Both the position numbers and the translations under genes were made by a program. Under the pieces are notes generated by a model, which worked only from the letters and a program-made list of their open reading frames with translations, searched no databases and was not told the origin of the DNA. From Collybia mongolica (Eukaryota > Basidiomycota > Agaricomycetes > Agaricales > Clitocybaceae): DNA of 64,000 nt. Below, piece after piece: positions 47,390 to 61,000 of this stretch. The stretch spans positions 1,178,001-1,242,000 of the forward strand of contig JAAXNY010000001.1 in NCBI GenBank assembly GCA_013420905.1, written 5' to 3'. Every line of letters starts with the position of its first letter. Position 1 is the first letter of the stretch.

Positions 47390-50022
47390 GGCACAGGGAA
47401 AGATGAACGATGAAAATCAATCCAGGTATGTAGGATGATAACTTAAACTACTGTATAGTCAATGCTGGACAATTTACTGACCGTGTGAATATTGGTTTAA
47501 ATGATCAGGCCTGAGTCGTTCTCTTGTTCACCACTCAAGGTCCTATGTCACTTTTGAATAATCCCACTCTTGAGGCGGCCAACAACCCACCATTTCTTAA
47601 GCTTGACACCGAGCGCGATATTCCACTTTCTCGGACGCCAACGAATATCAATTCGCGATGTTCTTCTGAGTCTCCGAAAACCATTTAGTGCAACAAAAAC
47701 CCTTGATCTCTAGAAATTTGGGATATCGCCTTTTTTTTGGGCTACATCAATGATGATACCTCTTCAATTAGCTACTCCTTGGTGTTAAGGTGAGGGATAG
47801 TTTTCGTTTGCAAGATCTGATATGGAGTCTAAATCTTATAAAGGCCAGGGAAGCGCTCACACCGCCTTCATCTCAGTGAATTGAACTGACATCTACACTC
47901 TTTATACTACCACTCCCACCACTGTCGTCACCACTATGGCTTTGACCATGGCCCTTGCTGTGTATACAGTAAAAATACCGGGTGTAGACCGTCATTTAGA
48001 ACCTTCCTGATGGTGGGACTGAGATCCCCGAGCCGCGTATGCATCCCCGCTCCTTTCTCTTGTTGATAAGACCAGCCAAGGGAAATCCAGCTTGTACTTC
48101 TAAAATTATGTTGATTACATTGAGAAATCTGGTGAGCAACTTCATGGCGAGGACCTTAGTATGTGCTTCAATATCTCCTATTTCGATTTTGCTCTCCGAT
48201 ACAGCTGTCGAAAACATAGACAGGTGTATGACGGATGTAAGCAAACATTGGCTATTCCAAGTCCTCGTTTCATGATCTCATTTTGGGTACAGGCGGGATG
48301 CCCAAACCTTTAAGATTAAAGCGCGCAGAAATACTACGCTATGGATAGTGAGCTGTAAGGGGGTGTAATAAAAGGCGCAACTCAACTACTATCTTCACAC
48401 ATTCGTTGTGTGTTTAACTTGATGTAAATATTGGGAGCGGGAGCAAGTTTTGTACACTTAGGTAGCTCGGTCATCGGTGAAGGCTATCTATTTCGTGTTC
48501 TTGGGTAAGTGGCGGGTCTGAGTAGGTGTTGTTGGTTTGCCGCTTGTTGTCATTACGAGGGGTCCGAAATCGAAACATTTGTGAGGGCTTGAGACGAAGG
48601 CAAGCAAGTGAGTCTAAGTTTCGGCAGACGGCGGTACATTGAAGATTAGCTGCACAAATTTTGACTGAGTTGTCCGTGCGTTATCCCAATCCTAATCGCG
48701 AGATGAGTCCATGAGTCTCCCCATTCGAATTGTGATCCTGCAGCACAAGTGACCACATAACAAGTAACAAGCCTTAGAGATCCAACATCAAGACTCACTT
48801 GAAATCGTGCTTACTCATCTAACTAAAAAGATCAGGCCCGATCGCACCAGCTATCGATAAATCCACTGATAGCGATTGAGCGTCGCCGAACGATTACGAG
48901 GGTGTCGGCAATGAACGGCTGTTTTCCTTGTCATCTGGATCGCCGGTATTTAGCCCCCTTCTGTCACGACCGGCATCCTCAAGGAGCTTCTGATCGTTGG
49001 GGCTGGATGAGTAGTTCAAGGCTCTACTTACTGAATGGTGGGGAAGAACAGGCCGGTCAGCCGGAGGCCTTAGCTCAACGAACAGTTGTTTGGGGGAAGG
49101 CTTTTCACAATTCGGTACTAAACAAGCCATGGCATGTAGTCATGAACGTGGAATATATGTATCCTTGAGTTCCAATCCGCGTCGTGTCCAGCGACGTAAG
49201 CGAAGGCCCAAGGCGAGTGTGGTTAAACGTGTTCCCAATTAACCTGCGAGGATGTGCAAGGAGATGAGGTACGTATGTGTTATCAAGGAATGTGTCTCGA
49301 TCTTCTGTCCGCTACCCAGAGTGCTCGAGACCATCACTTGACCGCTTCAACTTGTGATCCTGATGTTTGTTTCTGTCGGTATGATAAAACAGAAAACACC
49401 ACGACGGACTCCGCTCCGGACAGAGCACTTCCATCCTTTCACATCGGAGCTTGCCAGGGGATATTGCCCCAAGATTGAGTACAGGTAGCTTCAGTCGACA
49501 CAGTCCAGACGTTAGACCATCATTCCCAGTCCTAAAGCATTGTTAGACCCAAGACATAGCCAGCATATTTTTTGGCAGGAAGTTTTCATGTGAGACGGAC
49601 GGGATGAATATTCCCCGGTCTCCCGAGAATCGTGTTCTTTGGAGGCTGTGGGGCACAGTGACAAGCTGCTTTCCGTTTTAGGCGTGTTCACGGGCTCCCC
49701 AAACATTGGAAAGCCACGTGACCTCAAAATTATACGCACCCAGCTGTATCGTTGGCGCCTAAACTCGAAAACACTGATTCTTCGAGCAATAGCAGGGATA
49801 ATGACCGAATATGCTGTTGGTCGGCGAGACAGAGCCATATGGGCCTGGAACAGATGAGAAAAAAATACGTGGGGAGGGATGGTTTGAATTGATGGAGCAA
49901 ACTGAGGAACCCAGGCCCCAAGCGCACCAACCCCAAAGAAATGGAATTACTCAAATAGAAGATAAAAGGGTCGCGTAATCAACTTTCTTTCATTCGTCCC
50001 CGCTTTTCTCTTCTCTCCCCTC
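47390..50022. other. Long intergenic region upstream of desaturase
   Basis: No confident gene in 2.6 kb. TATAAA at 47837-47842 precedes a very short frame at 47936 (MALTMALAVYTV, 24 codons), promoter-like spacing for a small gene that I could not complete. An 82-codon minus frame at 47996-48244 has no motif. Sequence after 49.9 kb is the pyrimidine-rich desaturase leader. Confidence 0.35.
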
Positions 50023-51716
50023 ATGTCTTCCGTCTATCCTCGTAAGACGACGCCGCCACCGACCAAGGGGCCCACTATGGCGAAGGACAAGGTCGCCGAT
50101 GATAGCCCCGCTGACATCGACATTCCTGACAACTATGTCGCCCACACCTTGAAGACACAAAAAGCGCTCCCTCCAATTACTTGGGCCAACTGGTATAAGG
50201 AGATAAACTGGCTCAGCTTCACCATCCTCACTGTGACGCCAGTCATTGGTATCACTGGTGCTATGTTCACCAAACTGCGCTGGGAGACCTTCCTCTTTGC
50301 TGTGTTCTACTATTTTGTCACGGGCTTGGGTATGTTCTTTGTTTGTTTCTCTCGGCCTGCCTACTCACCCGCATTCCAGGTATCACCGCAGGCTACCATC
50401 GTTTCTGGGCACATAGGTCATACAATGCCTCAAAACCTCTGCAATACTTTTTCGCAATGGCTGGTGCTGGTGCCGTCGAGGGTTCTATTAAGTGGTGGTG
50501 TAGGGGTCACCGCGCCCACCACAGATACACCGACACCGACCTCGACCCCTATAACGCGCATAAGGGCCTGTACTGGAGCCATATCGGCTGGATGATGGTC
50601 AAGCCCCGCCGAAGGCCCGGTGTTGCAGATGTCAGTGACTTGAGCAAAAGCTCAGTTGTGAGGTGGCAACACCGCAACTACCTCACCCTCATCCTTACGA
50701 TGGGCTTCCTCGTCCCGACCATCATCCCGTGGTTACTGTGGGGCGATGCCATGGGTGGGTACATCTATGCCGGTGTCTTGAGGTTGTGCTTCGTCCATCA
50801 CGTATGTTTTATAGAATATTTTGTCCTCAGTTGACCTCACCGTTTTCATTAGTCCACCTTCTGCGTTAACTCCCTGGCGCATTGGTTGGGAGAGGCACCT
50901 TTTGATGACAAGCACACTCCCCGTGACCACCTCATCACCGCGCTTGTCACTATCGGCGAGGGATACCACAACTTCCATCATCAATTCCCTATGGATTATC
51001 GCAACGCCATCAAATGGTACCAGTACGACCCAACAAAATGGTTCATTGCAGCTTGCCAGAAAGTCGGGCTCGCTAGTCATTTGAAGGTAAGTTACGGAGT
51101 CTAACTCACCAAATAATTACTTATCCACCTCTTGACAGATCTTCCCCCCTAACGAAATCCGCAAGGGTCAACTTACAATGCAACTCAAGAAACTGAGGGA
51201 AACGCAAGAGACCTTGGCTTGGCCCAGCAACAACGACGATCTTCCAGTCATTAACTGGGACAGTTGTACGTATATTCCCTCGCGTTGCCTTATTATCGCA
51301 GCCTTACCTTAAGTGTACAGTCCAAGAACAAGCCCAGAAGCGTCCTCTTATCCTCATTTCTGGTTTCATTCATGACGCAACGGACTTCATCGATGAGCAT
51401 CCTGGAGGTCCCCATCTCCTCATCAAGATGATTGGCAAGGATGCGACAACGGCATTCTTCGGTGGTGTATACGACCATTCTAACGCTGCTCACAATGTAA
51501 GTTTGGTTCTTTCAATAGATGTATGCGAGACCCTAAAATACATTGCAGTTGCTTGCGATGAAACGAGTTGGCATTCTCCACGGAGGACACCCACACGGCC
51601 TAGAAGACAAGTCTATTCCACCCAGTCAAAGGTTGAAGATCGCCCGCTACAACGAACTGAGCTCGCCATACGGTAGCAGTACGGCATACTCGGACGGCGA
51701 GGGCATGGCATATTAA
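50023..51716 (+). CDS. OLE1: Delta-9 acyl-CoA desaturase with C-terminal cytochrome b5 domain
   Basis: ER membrane stearoyl-CoA 9-desaturase that makes oleic and palmitoleic acids; the fused cytochrome b5 domain feeds electrons to the di-iron centre. Six exons give 477 aa. The three His boxes are HRFWAH (109-114), HRAHH (146-150) and HNFHH (282-286). Membrane helices lie at about 63-82, 88-103, 204-222 and 228-240. The b5 haem motif is HPGG (390-393), inside [12 protein letters not shown]. Introns begin near 50330, 50802, 51088, 51267 and 51498. Exon joins restore [38 protein letters not shown] and AHNLLAMKR. TAA is at 51714-51716. A second haem His in the b5 domain is expected near HN (421). 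Complete and intact by all motifs. Confidence 0.96.
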
Positions 51717-53348
51717 GCTTTCTCTGCTCGTTCTTCCGTCACTCCACATCATTAGAGCTTCGTTTCCCGTACATTTTTATAAATCCCTTCAGTCAAACAC
51801 CGGCCACGCATTCCAGATTTTCCAATCACCACGCATAATTCTGTCCTCATTATTTGATTACGTTTCGTCGAAAGCATTTTTTCATCATGGTTTACGTGCA
51901 CGGGCACGATGCCTCTAGCAGGAAGTGGAGGGATGGTGTTGGCTACATAGGTAGTTTGTGTTATAGTGGAGGAGACATAGTATAGTTGAACTAACGATCA
52001 TGATGAATGAAAAGAATTTCAAGCAATTGACGACTCGCGTAAAAATGCCTCATGAGTATATTAATTGCTTAATTCTCGGGAAATGCCGAGTGTTTTTTAT
52101 CTTCGTATGCAATGCTGGTAAGAATGTGCAGCCTTTCATCAAGCTTCTCATGGCCAGCTACACCTCAATGGGCCCCTCCTTGTCAGAAGTCTCATCTAGA
52201 AATATACTCCTATTGTGCGCCTTAGATGCATTGGGAACACTACTGCCCAGTAAAGCCAGATTCCAGCCAATTTCGGTGAACATCGCCAAGGTCTGCAGTG
52301 CAGTCTGGTGATCATTGGTGCAAGCACACAATCCATCCTTCCGACACGGTACTTTATTGAAAATATCAGCGAATGAAAGGGTATTGATGAACATCAGGTG
52401 GAGCACATCCAAGTCAGTATCTGCTCGAGGCTCGAGCTCCCCGGATCCCAACCCCTAACGCCACTCCCCCGGCGCACGAATGTATCCCCCCCTGCTTTAA
52501 TCTTTTGTCTCCTTTTCATAGGGGTAAATAGCTCCCGTAAATCTCCTTTTCTTTGCGATGTCTGACTCGAGTCCGAAAATAGGTGCTTTGTCTCTGCTTT
52601 TACCCTCAATTCTCCTATTGGGCCACCCTAACCCGACCCCGACCCACTCACATAGTGTTTTTTATTAATCACAAGCTCGTGTCTAGCTCGTGTTTTCTGA
52701 CGAAGTGGGTTCCCCGAGCAAGAAAAAATCATCGTCCGTCATGATTCCATCCGCAGCTTGCGCTAATGCCGTTCGTAAATCCTTTAGCTATAAGAAGGCG
52801 CATAATGAACCCATGATCATTTCCGAACCCCCATCTTTTCGTTCACTTCCCGATATTTTCAGCTCACCTTCCCTTCATCTATGACGACCAGACCTGTCTT
52901 TCTCTTTAGTTTGCGCCTCCTCTTCGTGGAAACTTACAGTCTTGACTGTGTTTTAGGCTGATCCACCCTCACCTGTGGTTGAGACATGATGGAGAAGTTC
53001 GAGTAGCAGGCATTAAAGTAACTCTTCCGGGAAGAGTATAATAAAACATTGGTATTTACCATACTTCTTGATTGTCCACGATATATATATATATATTGAA
53101 ATAATATCCACCCATAGATACATTTTTCATAAAAGATTTTCATCAAACACGCTTGAAAATCAAAAGATGTGTTATTTGATTAAACCTGCGGCACAACCTC
53201 TTCAAGGCGCGACGGACTTAGCAAGAATTTCTATCCAGCCTCATTCATGTCTCATACTGTCCTTCTGTCTCAAAAAATGAAGTGGGTCAGTCTGGTTATT
53301 CTAGATGTTTATTATAGTTTGGCTCCCCAAACCTCCTTTTTGAAAACC
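51717..53348. other. Intergenic region
   Basis: No confident gene. Minus frame 52158-52451 (98 codons) and a plus frame from about 52690 (starting GTG, not ATG) show no recognised motif. A (TA)n tract lies at 53080-53096. Confidence 0.4.
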
Positions 53349-53354
53349 TATAAA
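53349..53354 (+). promoter_or_regulatory. TATA box of the small membrane-protein gene
   Basis: TATAAA, 80 bp upstream of ATG 53434, with a CA-rich leader between. Confidence 0.5.
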
Positions 53355-53433
53355 GCCACCCATTTTATGGCCTAGACTTCACAACATCACAATCTACGAT
53401 CAATCACATACACCATATATTCATCTCCTTGTC

Positions 53434-53931
53434 ATGGCTACTCCTACTGAATCTGTTCCTATTCTTCCAATGACCACAACCGCCGAACCTACGGGGACTG
53501 CATACATCTGGAGCGCTCCTGTCACTGATAGGGATAAGCTCTTATGCATGATCTTCGGGTTTGGCTTGATCGGCATCATGATCGTGGCCACGATCAGTGC
53601 AGTTATTTATGGCTTTGTTTACAAGCCTCGCAAAATGAAGGCGGCCCAGAGAGCCGCCGCAGTGAATGGGGACGCAGAGGTATGTTACTCATAATCCATT
53701 CCACGCATAGGTGGATTTACTGAATATGATATTCTCCAGGGTCAGAATCGGAATGTAGGCCCTTGTCGATCCCCAATGTGGGACCCATCTAGTTACAAGT
53801 CTAACGCTCAGTGGGCGTCGGACTCCACCATCGACATTGAATCTCCTCCCTTGACTGCGATGCCGCCGGGTAGAGAGAGAAGCAAGAAGCAGAAGAGACC
53901 CAGGATTCACAATCCTGAGTCTTTTCGATGA
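53434..53931 (+). CDS. Small single-pass membrane protein
   Basis: Two exons, 53434-53679 and 53740-53931, joined by a 60-nt GT...AG intron in phase 0, give 145 aa. Residues 1-33 are a short Thr/Pro-rich outer segment without a signal peptide. Residues 38-64 form one strong hydrophobic helix (LCMIFGFGLIGIMIVATISA), followed by KPRKMKAAQR, so the C-terminus is probably cytosolic by the positive-inside rule. The tail holds SPPLTAMPPGRERSKKQKRPR, very basic near the end. Evidence for a real gene is the TATA box, the clean intron and the shift of frame that the intron repairs. The family is not recognised and no function is proposed. Confidence 0.6.
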
Positions 53932-55962
53932 TTCATCAAAGTGCTTTGTTCTTGCACTGCTTCGTTCATGTCCTTTCATCATATCCCTCCTATATACCCC
54001 GCTTCACGGGTATTTGCTTAATCGTCACTGCTGCGGACTTTTCTATAAAGCCAATCCACAGCTCTTGTATCGATAGCTCCGGGTACCATGCTCGTGTCCA
54101 TTAAATAATAAAAAATATAAACTGAACACTATTTTCCACTAATTGCCTGCTTGCGGTCAATATACTCAAGTAATAATGAAGTGGATTTCCTTGGCTGCCC
54201 AAGAAGGGTTTTTTTAAACTTGTGCTCATTCGTGTAGGTTTCCTTTTCTTGGCAAACTTTTCCGGCACCCTGTTTTCTGTAGGTTTACTTATCACCATAT
54301 AAATATTATAGTTGAATTATTTTTACAACCTATTAACGTTCGTGATGGGGAGAGATAGTAAACTCGACATCTTTCAGCCAAAAACTTATCGACTACATAA
54401 TTAACTTCATCGAAATACCTCACTAATTGCGCGCTGGACGGGCCAAATTGATCTTCCAAGCCGTCGACGTTTCAACCTCCACAAAGAGCTATTGTCCTAC
54501 ATACAAGCCTGATAAGAACGTTCCCGGTTAGAGCCTCCTAAATTTGCTGGATTTCCCCAGCAACTCCGATCCCGCTTCCGAAAGGACGTTCCCGAGACTC
54601 GAGTTTTGTTTACTGAATATCCCCCAAAACCTACAATCTTTTCTTCGTCATGACCGGCCATCTGACCATCTGACAGCGGACTGATACGTGGTTTGGCAGA
54701 CACAATTCAACAATTGCACAATGGCTTAGGCTCCTCCCCACTTGGTTACCTCGGCAGACAATCTCCTAACAGGGTCGGTGATATTCTATACTTCAACAAG
54801 ACCATTCCGGATTTCTCTCGCTCGACCTCTGTTCATTACATGTAGCTGTTCTGCTGCGCTGGCAAGATGCTCGTTCTCGTCAATGTCCTAGGCTTCCACA
54901 CCACACAGAAAATTCACATCTCCGAGGAAAACGCTTATGCCGCTAATTTAGGCCCAGAACTAACGGCTTCCATTGCTTTCACGCTGGCACGATTCCCCTA
55001 TCTCTTTCAGCGGCACACAGACCAATACAGATACCCTTTGAATGATACTTTAACCTGAACAAAACTGAGTAGGTCGGATTTAGACTGATGGAATACCTGA
55101 TAGCTCGTCAAACTGTGAGACAAGCTGTCCCCCCCTTATTTCAAACGAGGATCGTTCTTCTGTTTCTGGGATCAAATGCGTGTTCTTTTCTGAGCATCTC
55201 TATCGGCAACTGACCGAGCGTCTCTCACGGTTCTTGCACAGTCGGCCGAGTATTCAAATAGCAAATACAACAGTCAACGGTCGATCCCGTCTTCACATTA
55301 TCTAGCAGAGACAGGTAGAACTTTCTCCACCGACTTCCGCATTCAGCTTCACTGGGAATCACTAGTATCGTTACGTACATAACCATACAAGGCTCCAACG
55401 ACCCTTCTCCGTTTGTTCTTCCATATAATCCGAGGGTCTCACACACGGAATACTACACTCAACCATCCGTCCTTAGTTCACGCTCTGATATGCCATAATT
55501 CTTATTAGCGCTATCCACTTGTCTGACTCTCGCCACGGCGGCGGCCGTTCCATACACAACAGGATCTTCCAACGACACCGTTTACACATTATTGATTGCT
55601 CATCGTGGTTGGTGTTGGTTGGTGTTTAGATATGTAAATAAACCAAAGAATCATCTCACCCTTCGACTGGCTTCAAATCTCCCAGTGCCGCTATCAAGTA
55701 ATGTCGGGTCGTACATGTGGGATTATGCCAGTTACGCTATAGACATGGCATAAAAAGTGCTGTAGAGAGCCATCAAGGTAAGTATGCCCCTATACGGCTT
55801 TCGGGACCAGTTGGTACCAATGACTCGTCTCTGACCGGGACTGGCTTCATCCTTGAGGCACGTCAGGAGTTTGCTCATTATGCGAGTTATGCAAGCATTA
55901 TGTTGACTGTGCCCCTTACTGACATTGCTATTCCCTAGAGAACCAATTCCAATCACAACAGT
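53932..55962. other. Intergenic region
   Basis: No confident gene in 2 kb. AT-rich sequence at 54090-54320, then mixed sequence with short frames. Part of 55.9 kb may belong to the coding-like stretch that follows, through the CCCTAG acceptor at about 55938. Confidence 0.35.
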
Positions 55963-56726
55963 TTGCTTTCGCACTTACTGAAATCGCGGCCCGCGAAAGA
56001 TTTGGGATGCAAATCCCTGATATACGACTACCAGAGCTTTCAACCTACAATGGACGCAATTCATCTGCCACTTACTGGAGGATATGCCGAGGAATATCTC
56101 AGAGATATTGAAGTTGATAAAGAAATCAGGAAATTGCCAGATGTCTCGGATTCAGTGAAGGAGTACATCATCGGAACACGTCACTTGCAGTATGGCCTCT
56201 ATGATGAAGTACTCCCCACGGACATTAGCAAGGAAGATGTAGAAAAGGTCAAGGAAGTCTACTCTCAAGCCATGGCCATCAAGGTCCAAAAAGGGTTAAT
56301 CGTGGCGTTCAACCCAGTCCTTGACGAAGTGATCAAGATGGCCAATCGATTTGGGGGTCTCAGTATTGGCCTGTCGACGATGAGCAACGTCATTGCATCG
56401 TTCGTTCTTCTGTCTCCAGTGACGGCCTCAAAGGCGAGATAACTATGTGGTCTGAAGGTCTATCGTTGTGGATGAACCTTCGTCTGGAAAGCTATTTCGG
56501 AAATGACAACCGAGCCATTGACACCGGCAATGTCAAGCTTTTTACTTTGTATGTTTATTCTTTCGCTCCGTTCGTTGACACCGATGCGATTCATACTATC
56601 AGGGATTTCTCTGGAAAAAAGAAACCACTGTACTGCGACCCAAATACGAGAGTATCAGATTGGGTCGTTTCACAAGATTTGCGATGGCTTTCTACTGAGG
56701 TGAGCATTACGCTTCTTATAAATTAA
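55963..56726 (+). CDS. Unidentified coding-like stretch
   Basis: A long frame at 56050-56442 reads MDAIHLPLTGGYAEEYLRDI and continues with helix-like, charged sequence (SDSVKEYIIGTRHLQYGLYD, SKEDVEKVKEVYSQAMAIKV). It continues in another frame at 56445-56726 (LSLWMNLRLESYFGNDNRAI, DTDAIHTIRDFSG). Just upstream, about 55960-56055, a third frame reads FALTEIAARERFGMQIPDIR, which also looks coding. The pieces suggest one intron-containing gene with uncertain borders, or a decaying one. No family is recognised. Amino-acid composition is normal for a soluble protein. Confidence 0.4.
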
Positions 56727-57175
56727 GAATACGCCGAACATCTCATCTGATATCATCTACTCAGTGCATTCGTGCCTCGTCCCACTGTTCGCCTTATACT
56801 TCCTAACCGACTACTGTCGTTCTGGTTGTACCGCGAATTTGCTCAGCATATACCTATCTTAGTATAACGTCTTCTCAATAGTTAAACTGATTTTCTTCAG
56901 TATGGGGTTTCTTGGATGATTCCAGTCTCTTCTTCTGATGAAGCAGATCTCAGAGCTTCTACAACCCCCAGTCAGACGTCTCCGAAAAAGTGAACGGGAT
57001 ACAGAATTGTGGTGATAGAAGGGGTCCATGATTAGAAAGTCTTTCGTGTGAAGGAAGACGATCCTTACACATAATGTGGAAATTCGAAAACACAATCACT
57101 ACTTGACACCTTGTACATAAGTCTGTTCGGCCGGTAGATAACTGAAGCTTATAAATAGACATCGTTTCCCGAAAT

Positions 57176-57916
57176 TTATTTCAACCCGTACTTCTCCCAG
57201 TACTCTTGCATAGTTTCCAGCTCTTTCGACATCTCATTTTTTTCCAACCAGATCAATAGATCGCGCATCTTCAGGATCGATTTTACTCTTCCTTCCCCGA
57301 TAAGCCCCTCGATCTCTCGAACGGTAGAGCTAACCCCATCCTGCCCGACCTCTTCACGATCCAAGGCTTGTACCACGCCCACGACTTCACCTCCATTTTT
57401 CTGCACCACTGAGATTGCCCCACGTACCGCCTTCCCAGAAGTCATAACGTCGTCGAGGATTACGACCCGCTTCCCCGCCACTGCAACCCCAACCATCATC
57501 CCTCCCTCACCATGATCTTTGACTTCTTTCCGGTCATACGCGAACCCTACATCTATGTTGTATGTGGTATGCAAGACGAGGGCTGTTGTCGATGCGAACG
57601 GTATTCCTTTATATGCAGGGCCAAAGAGCACGTCGAATTGTGGTAAAGGGCTGGTTGTGGAAGACAGAGCCGAAGAGATAGTCGATGCGTACGCATTTGA
57701 CAGTGTCGCCAGGATAGGGCCAGTGGATAACAATCCTGCATTGAAGAAGTAAGGGGAGATACTGGAAATTGTTGGAAGAGATTAAGGGACCACATCGTCC
57801 TATGGCGACAGAACGCACCGCCCAGACTTCAAAGTGAACGAGCCAAATTTCAGGGCATCCACTGACATGGCATGTTCAATTAGTTCATCCTGGTAGGATA
57901 GCAAGGACGTGGACAT
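57176..57916 (-). CDS. URA5: Orotate phosphoribosyltransferase
   Basis: Fifth step of de novo pyrimidine synthesis: orotate plus PRPP gives OMP. Two exons on the minus strand, 57819-57916 and 57176-57761, give 227 aa, the usual fungal size. The protein starts MSTSLLSYQDELIEHAM. FGSFTLKSGR joins across the 57-nt intron to ISPYFFNAGL, the family's substrate-binding start. Other motifs are FGPAYKGIPFA (75-87), FAYDRKEVKDHGEGG (106-120, the catalytic loop with Lys and His) and the PRPP-binding VVILDDVMTSGK (132-143). The C-terminus EYWEKYGLK matches fungal enzymes. Intact. It is divergently oriented to the K+ channel gene, with under 200 bp between starts. Confidence 0.96.
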
Positions 57917-58093
57917 GGTTGATCCAAATGATTTTAAGAAAAGATATCGAGTCCATGAAAACAGCTGAGATCTAATCTTATCTAATCCTGGATAAGGTCA
58001 TGTGATTTCCCTCGTTGTTACTCGCTTTAACGAATCCGCCCTCGGGTAAGCTGGAACTACTCGCACTTGAGACTTACAGGCCCCGGGCCCTGT

Positions 58094-61000
58094 ATGCTGC
58101 TGCTAAATATCGTCTTCCAGTTCTTCTTTGCATCTAATCCACGAGAGCGACGTCAGTTTGATCCAGAGAAGGGCCCCAGCACCGAGGCCCACGATGAGGC
58201 AACCGCAGACGTAGCGGAAGAGGGTGAAACCTCTGGCCCCAGCAAACCAAACGCTACCTTTTCATCACCCGAGACTCTCCCTGAAGATGAAAGTGAAGGA
58301 TACCCAGTTACTGATGATGAAAATGACGACAATATAATACACGAACTCGAACAAGAAGAATACCCAAGCGAAGATTCTCCACCAGCGGCAACGCGTCGTC
58401 GACATCTTTCTTCGGTTAATTCTCTTAAACCTTTAACGATTTTAGCTTCCTCGCGTATCTCACGCTGGTGGACAAATATCAAACGTATATTGGATCCCAG
58501 AACATCCCCATCAGACCTTGAGTCCTATGTCCCCCATTACCGGTATCTGCCCATTCTTTCTGGGGTAGTCATCCCGTTCTCTATACTTCTTGAGATCCCT
58601 GGTCTGACCGAAGAGTGGTATATACGAACTGAAGCGGGCGAGATCGTTGATAGAAAACCAAACACTGTAATTCTTGACGTGGCATTGGCCTTCAGTGTAG
58701 CATTTGCAGTCATGGCTAATGCTTGCTTAATCGTGAGGTTCATGGAAAAGAAGGTGAAATATATGACCGTCTTGTGTGTGGTCTTTTTAACCATACATGG
58801 TACGTTTCTTATATATATCTCCGTCTCCCAATTGAAAGACATATTTAGACGTGATCAACATCATCTGTGTTACTATTTTTGGTGTAGAACACCGTTTCGA
58901 TGATGGCTTTACTTATGGGCAAGCTTTCTGGATGACCGTCTGTTCGACATCCGTGTCAACACTCACGAACCTGACTTTGATTGTGGATCTCATCCAAACT
59001 CCCGACTTTTCCACCAGTGGTATCCACCCTGCATTCGCATGTTTGACATTACTCTGATGCATAAAATAGGCAGTGGCTTGACACGGAAACAGCGGACTTT
59101 GGTCATATCTGTAATCGTGTTAATGACATATCTAGGATTCGGGGCACTTATCCAGACATTCCTCATCGACCTCACTTTTCTCAATGCCCTATATTTCACC
59201 GTCGTATCCATAGAAACAATCGGTGACTTTGCTTATTTGTTACCAGATTACTGATGGCTTACATCCTGCACCAGGGTTTGGAGATATTGTCCCAAACTCA
59301 GCTGGCGCGCGCGTCTTTACATGCCTTTATTCTGTGTTTGGTGTACTTAACCTCGCTCTCACTGTTGGTTTGACTCGCGAAACGGTACTCGAGGGTCTCG
59401 AGGTGAGCTACCGCAAACGCGTCAAGTCTGCACGCCTGCGCCGCAGAGCGGCTCAGTGGGAGAAACGGGTTGGAGAGCGCTGGCGGGCGGCCCTCGACTG
59501 GCGCCTGCGAGAGGCTGGACAGCCCGTCTGGGTCAAAGATGATCCCTCTGCAGGTGCGCGCTCCTGCATAAAACGATTGTTCGACCAGGTCTGGTGCCGA
59601 CCAACTAAGCGCGGAAAATACTTCCGATATAATCACCTATTTGGGCCAGGGGACCATTCTCATCCACGTGGGATGCATCTAAACTTGGGTGGTCTGGATG
59701 CACTTCAGCTGGAGGCTGCCGCGATGGAGGTCGGCGTCCCACTGCGGACGCTGTTGCCTCTAGGATTCAAGCCAAGGTCCAATAGGGACGGGAAGGAAAG
59801 GGAAATTGATGGGCATCAAGTTGAAATAACCGAAGCAAGATCGGTGCCACCCAATTTTGACGACATTCCATTGACCCATGCACGCGTCGGACGAATGGCT
59901 GTTATGCTTGGGAATTTTGCTTTTGCCGTAAATAAGTCATCATTTGCCAAGTTCGCCCAAAGGGCTCACACTGCCACCCCAGCAGAGGGTGATACTAGGA
60001 TTAAGCAACGACAGCGACACTCCATAACGGAGACGTATGGATCTTTCCGGGCTAGTATGGAGAACGAAGAGAAGCGCGCGTTTTACGCCCGGTTACTTGT
60101 GATGTGGATGATATTCATTCTGTTTTGGATTGTGCGTTATCTAACTGTCGGAGGAGTATCCGTCATTCATTCGCATGCTTAGGTCGGATCCGTAATTTTC
60201 ATGGCGACCGAGAAGTGGAGCTTTGGTATCGCTTTCTATTTTTGTGGGTTCCCTTAGTTCCATTATTCATTATACCGACCACCTCTTGCATAGGTTTCAT
60301 TTCTTTTACAACGATAGGATATGGTAGGTGTGTTTACTGTGTCCCTTATTCAAAGCTAATTTCTCTCTTGTCCATTCAAGGTGATTTTGCTCCTACAACT
60401 CCTGCAGGCCGCTCTGTTTTCGTTTTTTGGGCCCTCCTAGGTGTTGCTACTATGACCATCTTGATATCCAGTGCGTGCACCTTTTCTATCTCATTGCATC
60501 AAGCCTTATTTTACCCTCCAGTTCTGTCCGAGGCATATTCGAATCGATACAAGCGTGTTTTCCAATCGGGCGCCTTTTCTCACAGTGTCAAACACTATAG
60601 AGAATGTGCAGACGGGCTCCGCGGACAGCGCGCGCTGGCTCCAAAACCTCCCGTATCCACCCAGCCAAATTTGCGAGGAGACCTCAAGGAGCCTTCTTCA
60701 GCGGCAAACATTGAAGACGCCCTCTCAAATTCCCGGAAACGGGTCGAAGGTCAATTGGAAGCGCTACCATACCGAGTCCTGGACCAAGCCAAGGCCTTTA
60801 ATGAGAATGTTCAATACTTGATTGAACCTGAAGCTGCAGACATAACGAAGGAATGTGTCCCGGATGGCTTACAGTCATTGCTCAAAAATATCGCGGGAGT
60901 GGAGAGACTTGGTGAGCAGATCAAGCAGGAGATATTGGGTGATACAGATGCTAGACATGTGAGAACGCGCCCGTTTATATATTTTATGGCTCGCTGCTTA

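Noticed and set aside
52690..52884. Open frame starting KKKSSSVMIPS region
   Set aside because: No ATG start, no splice partner and no motif.
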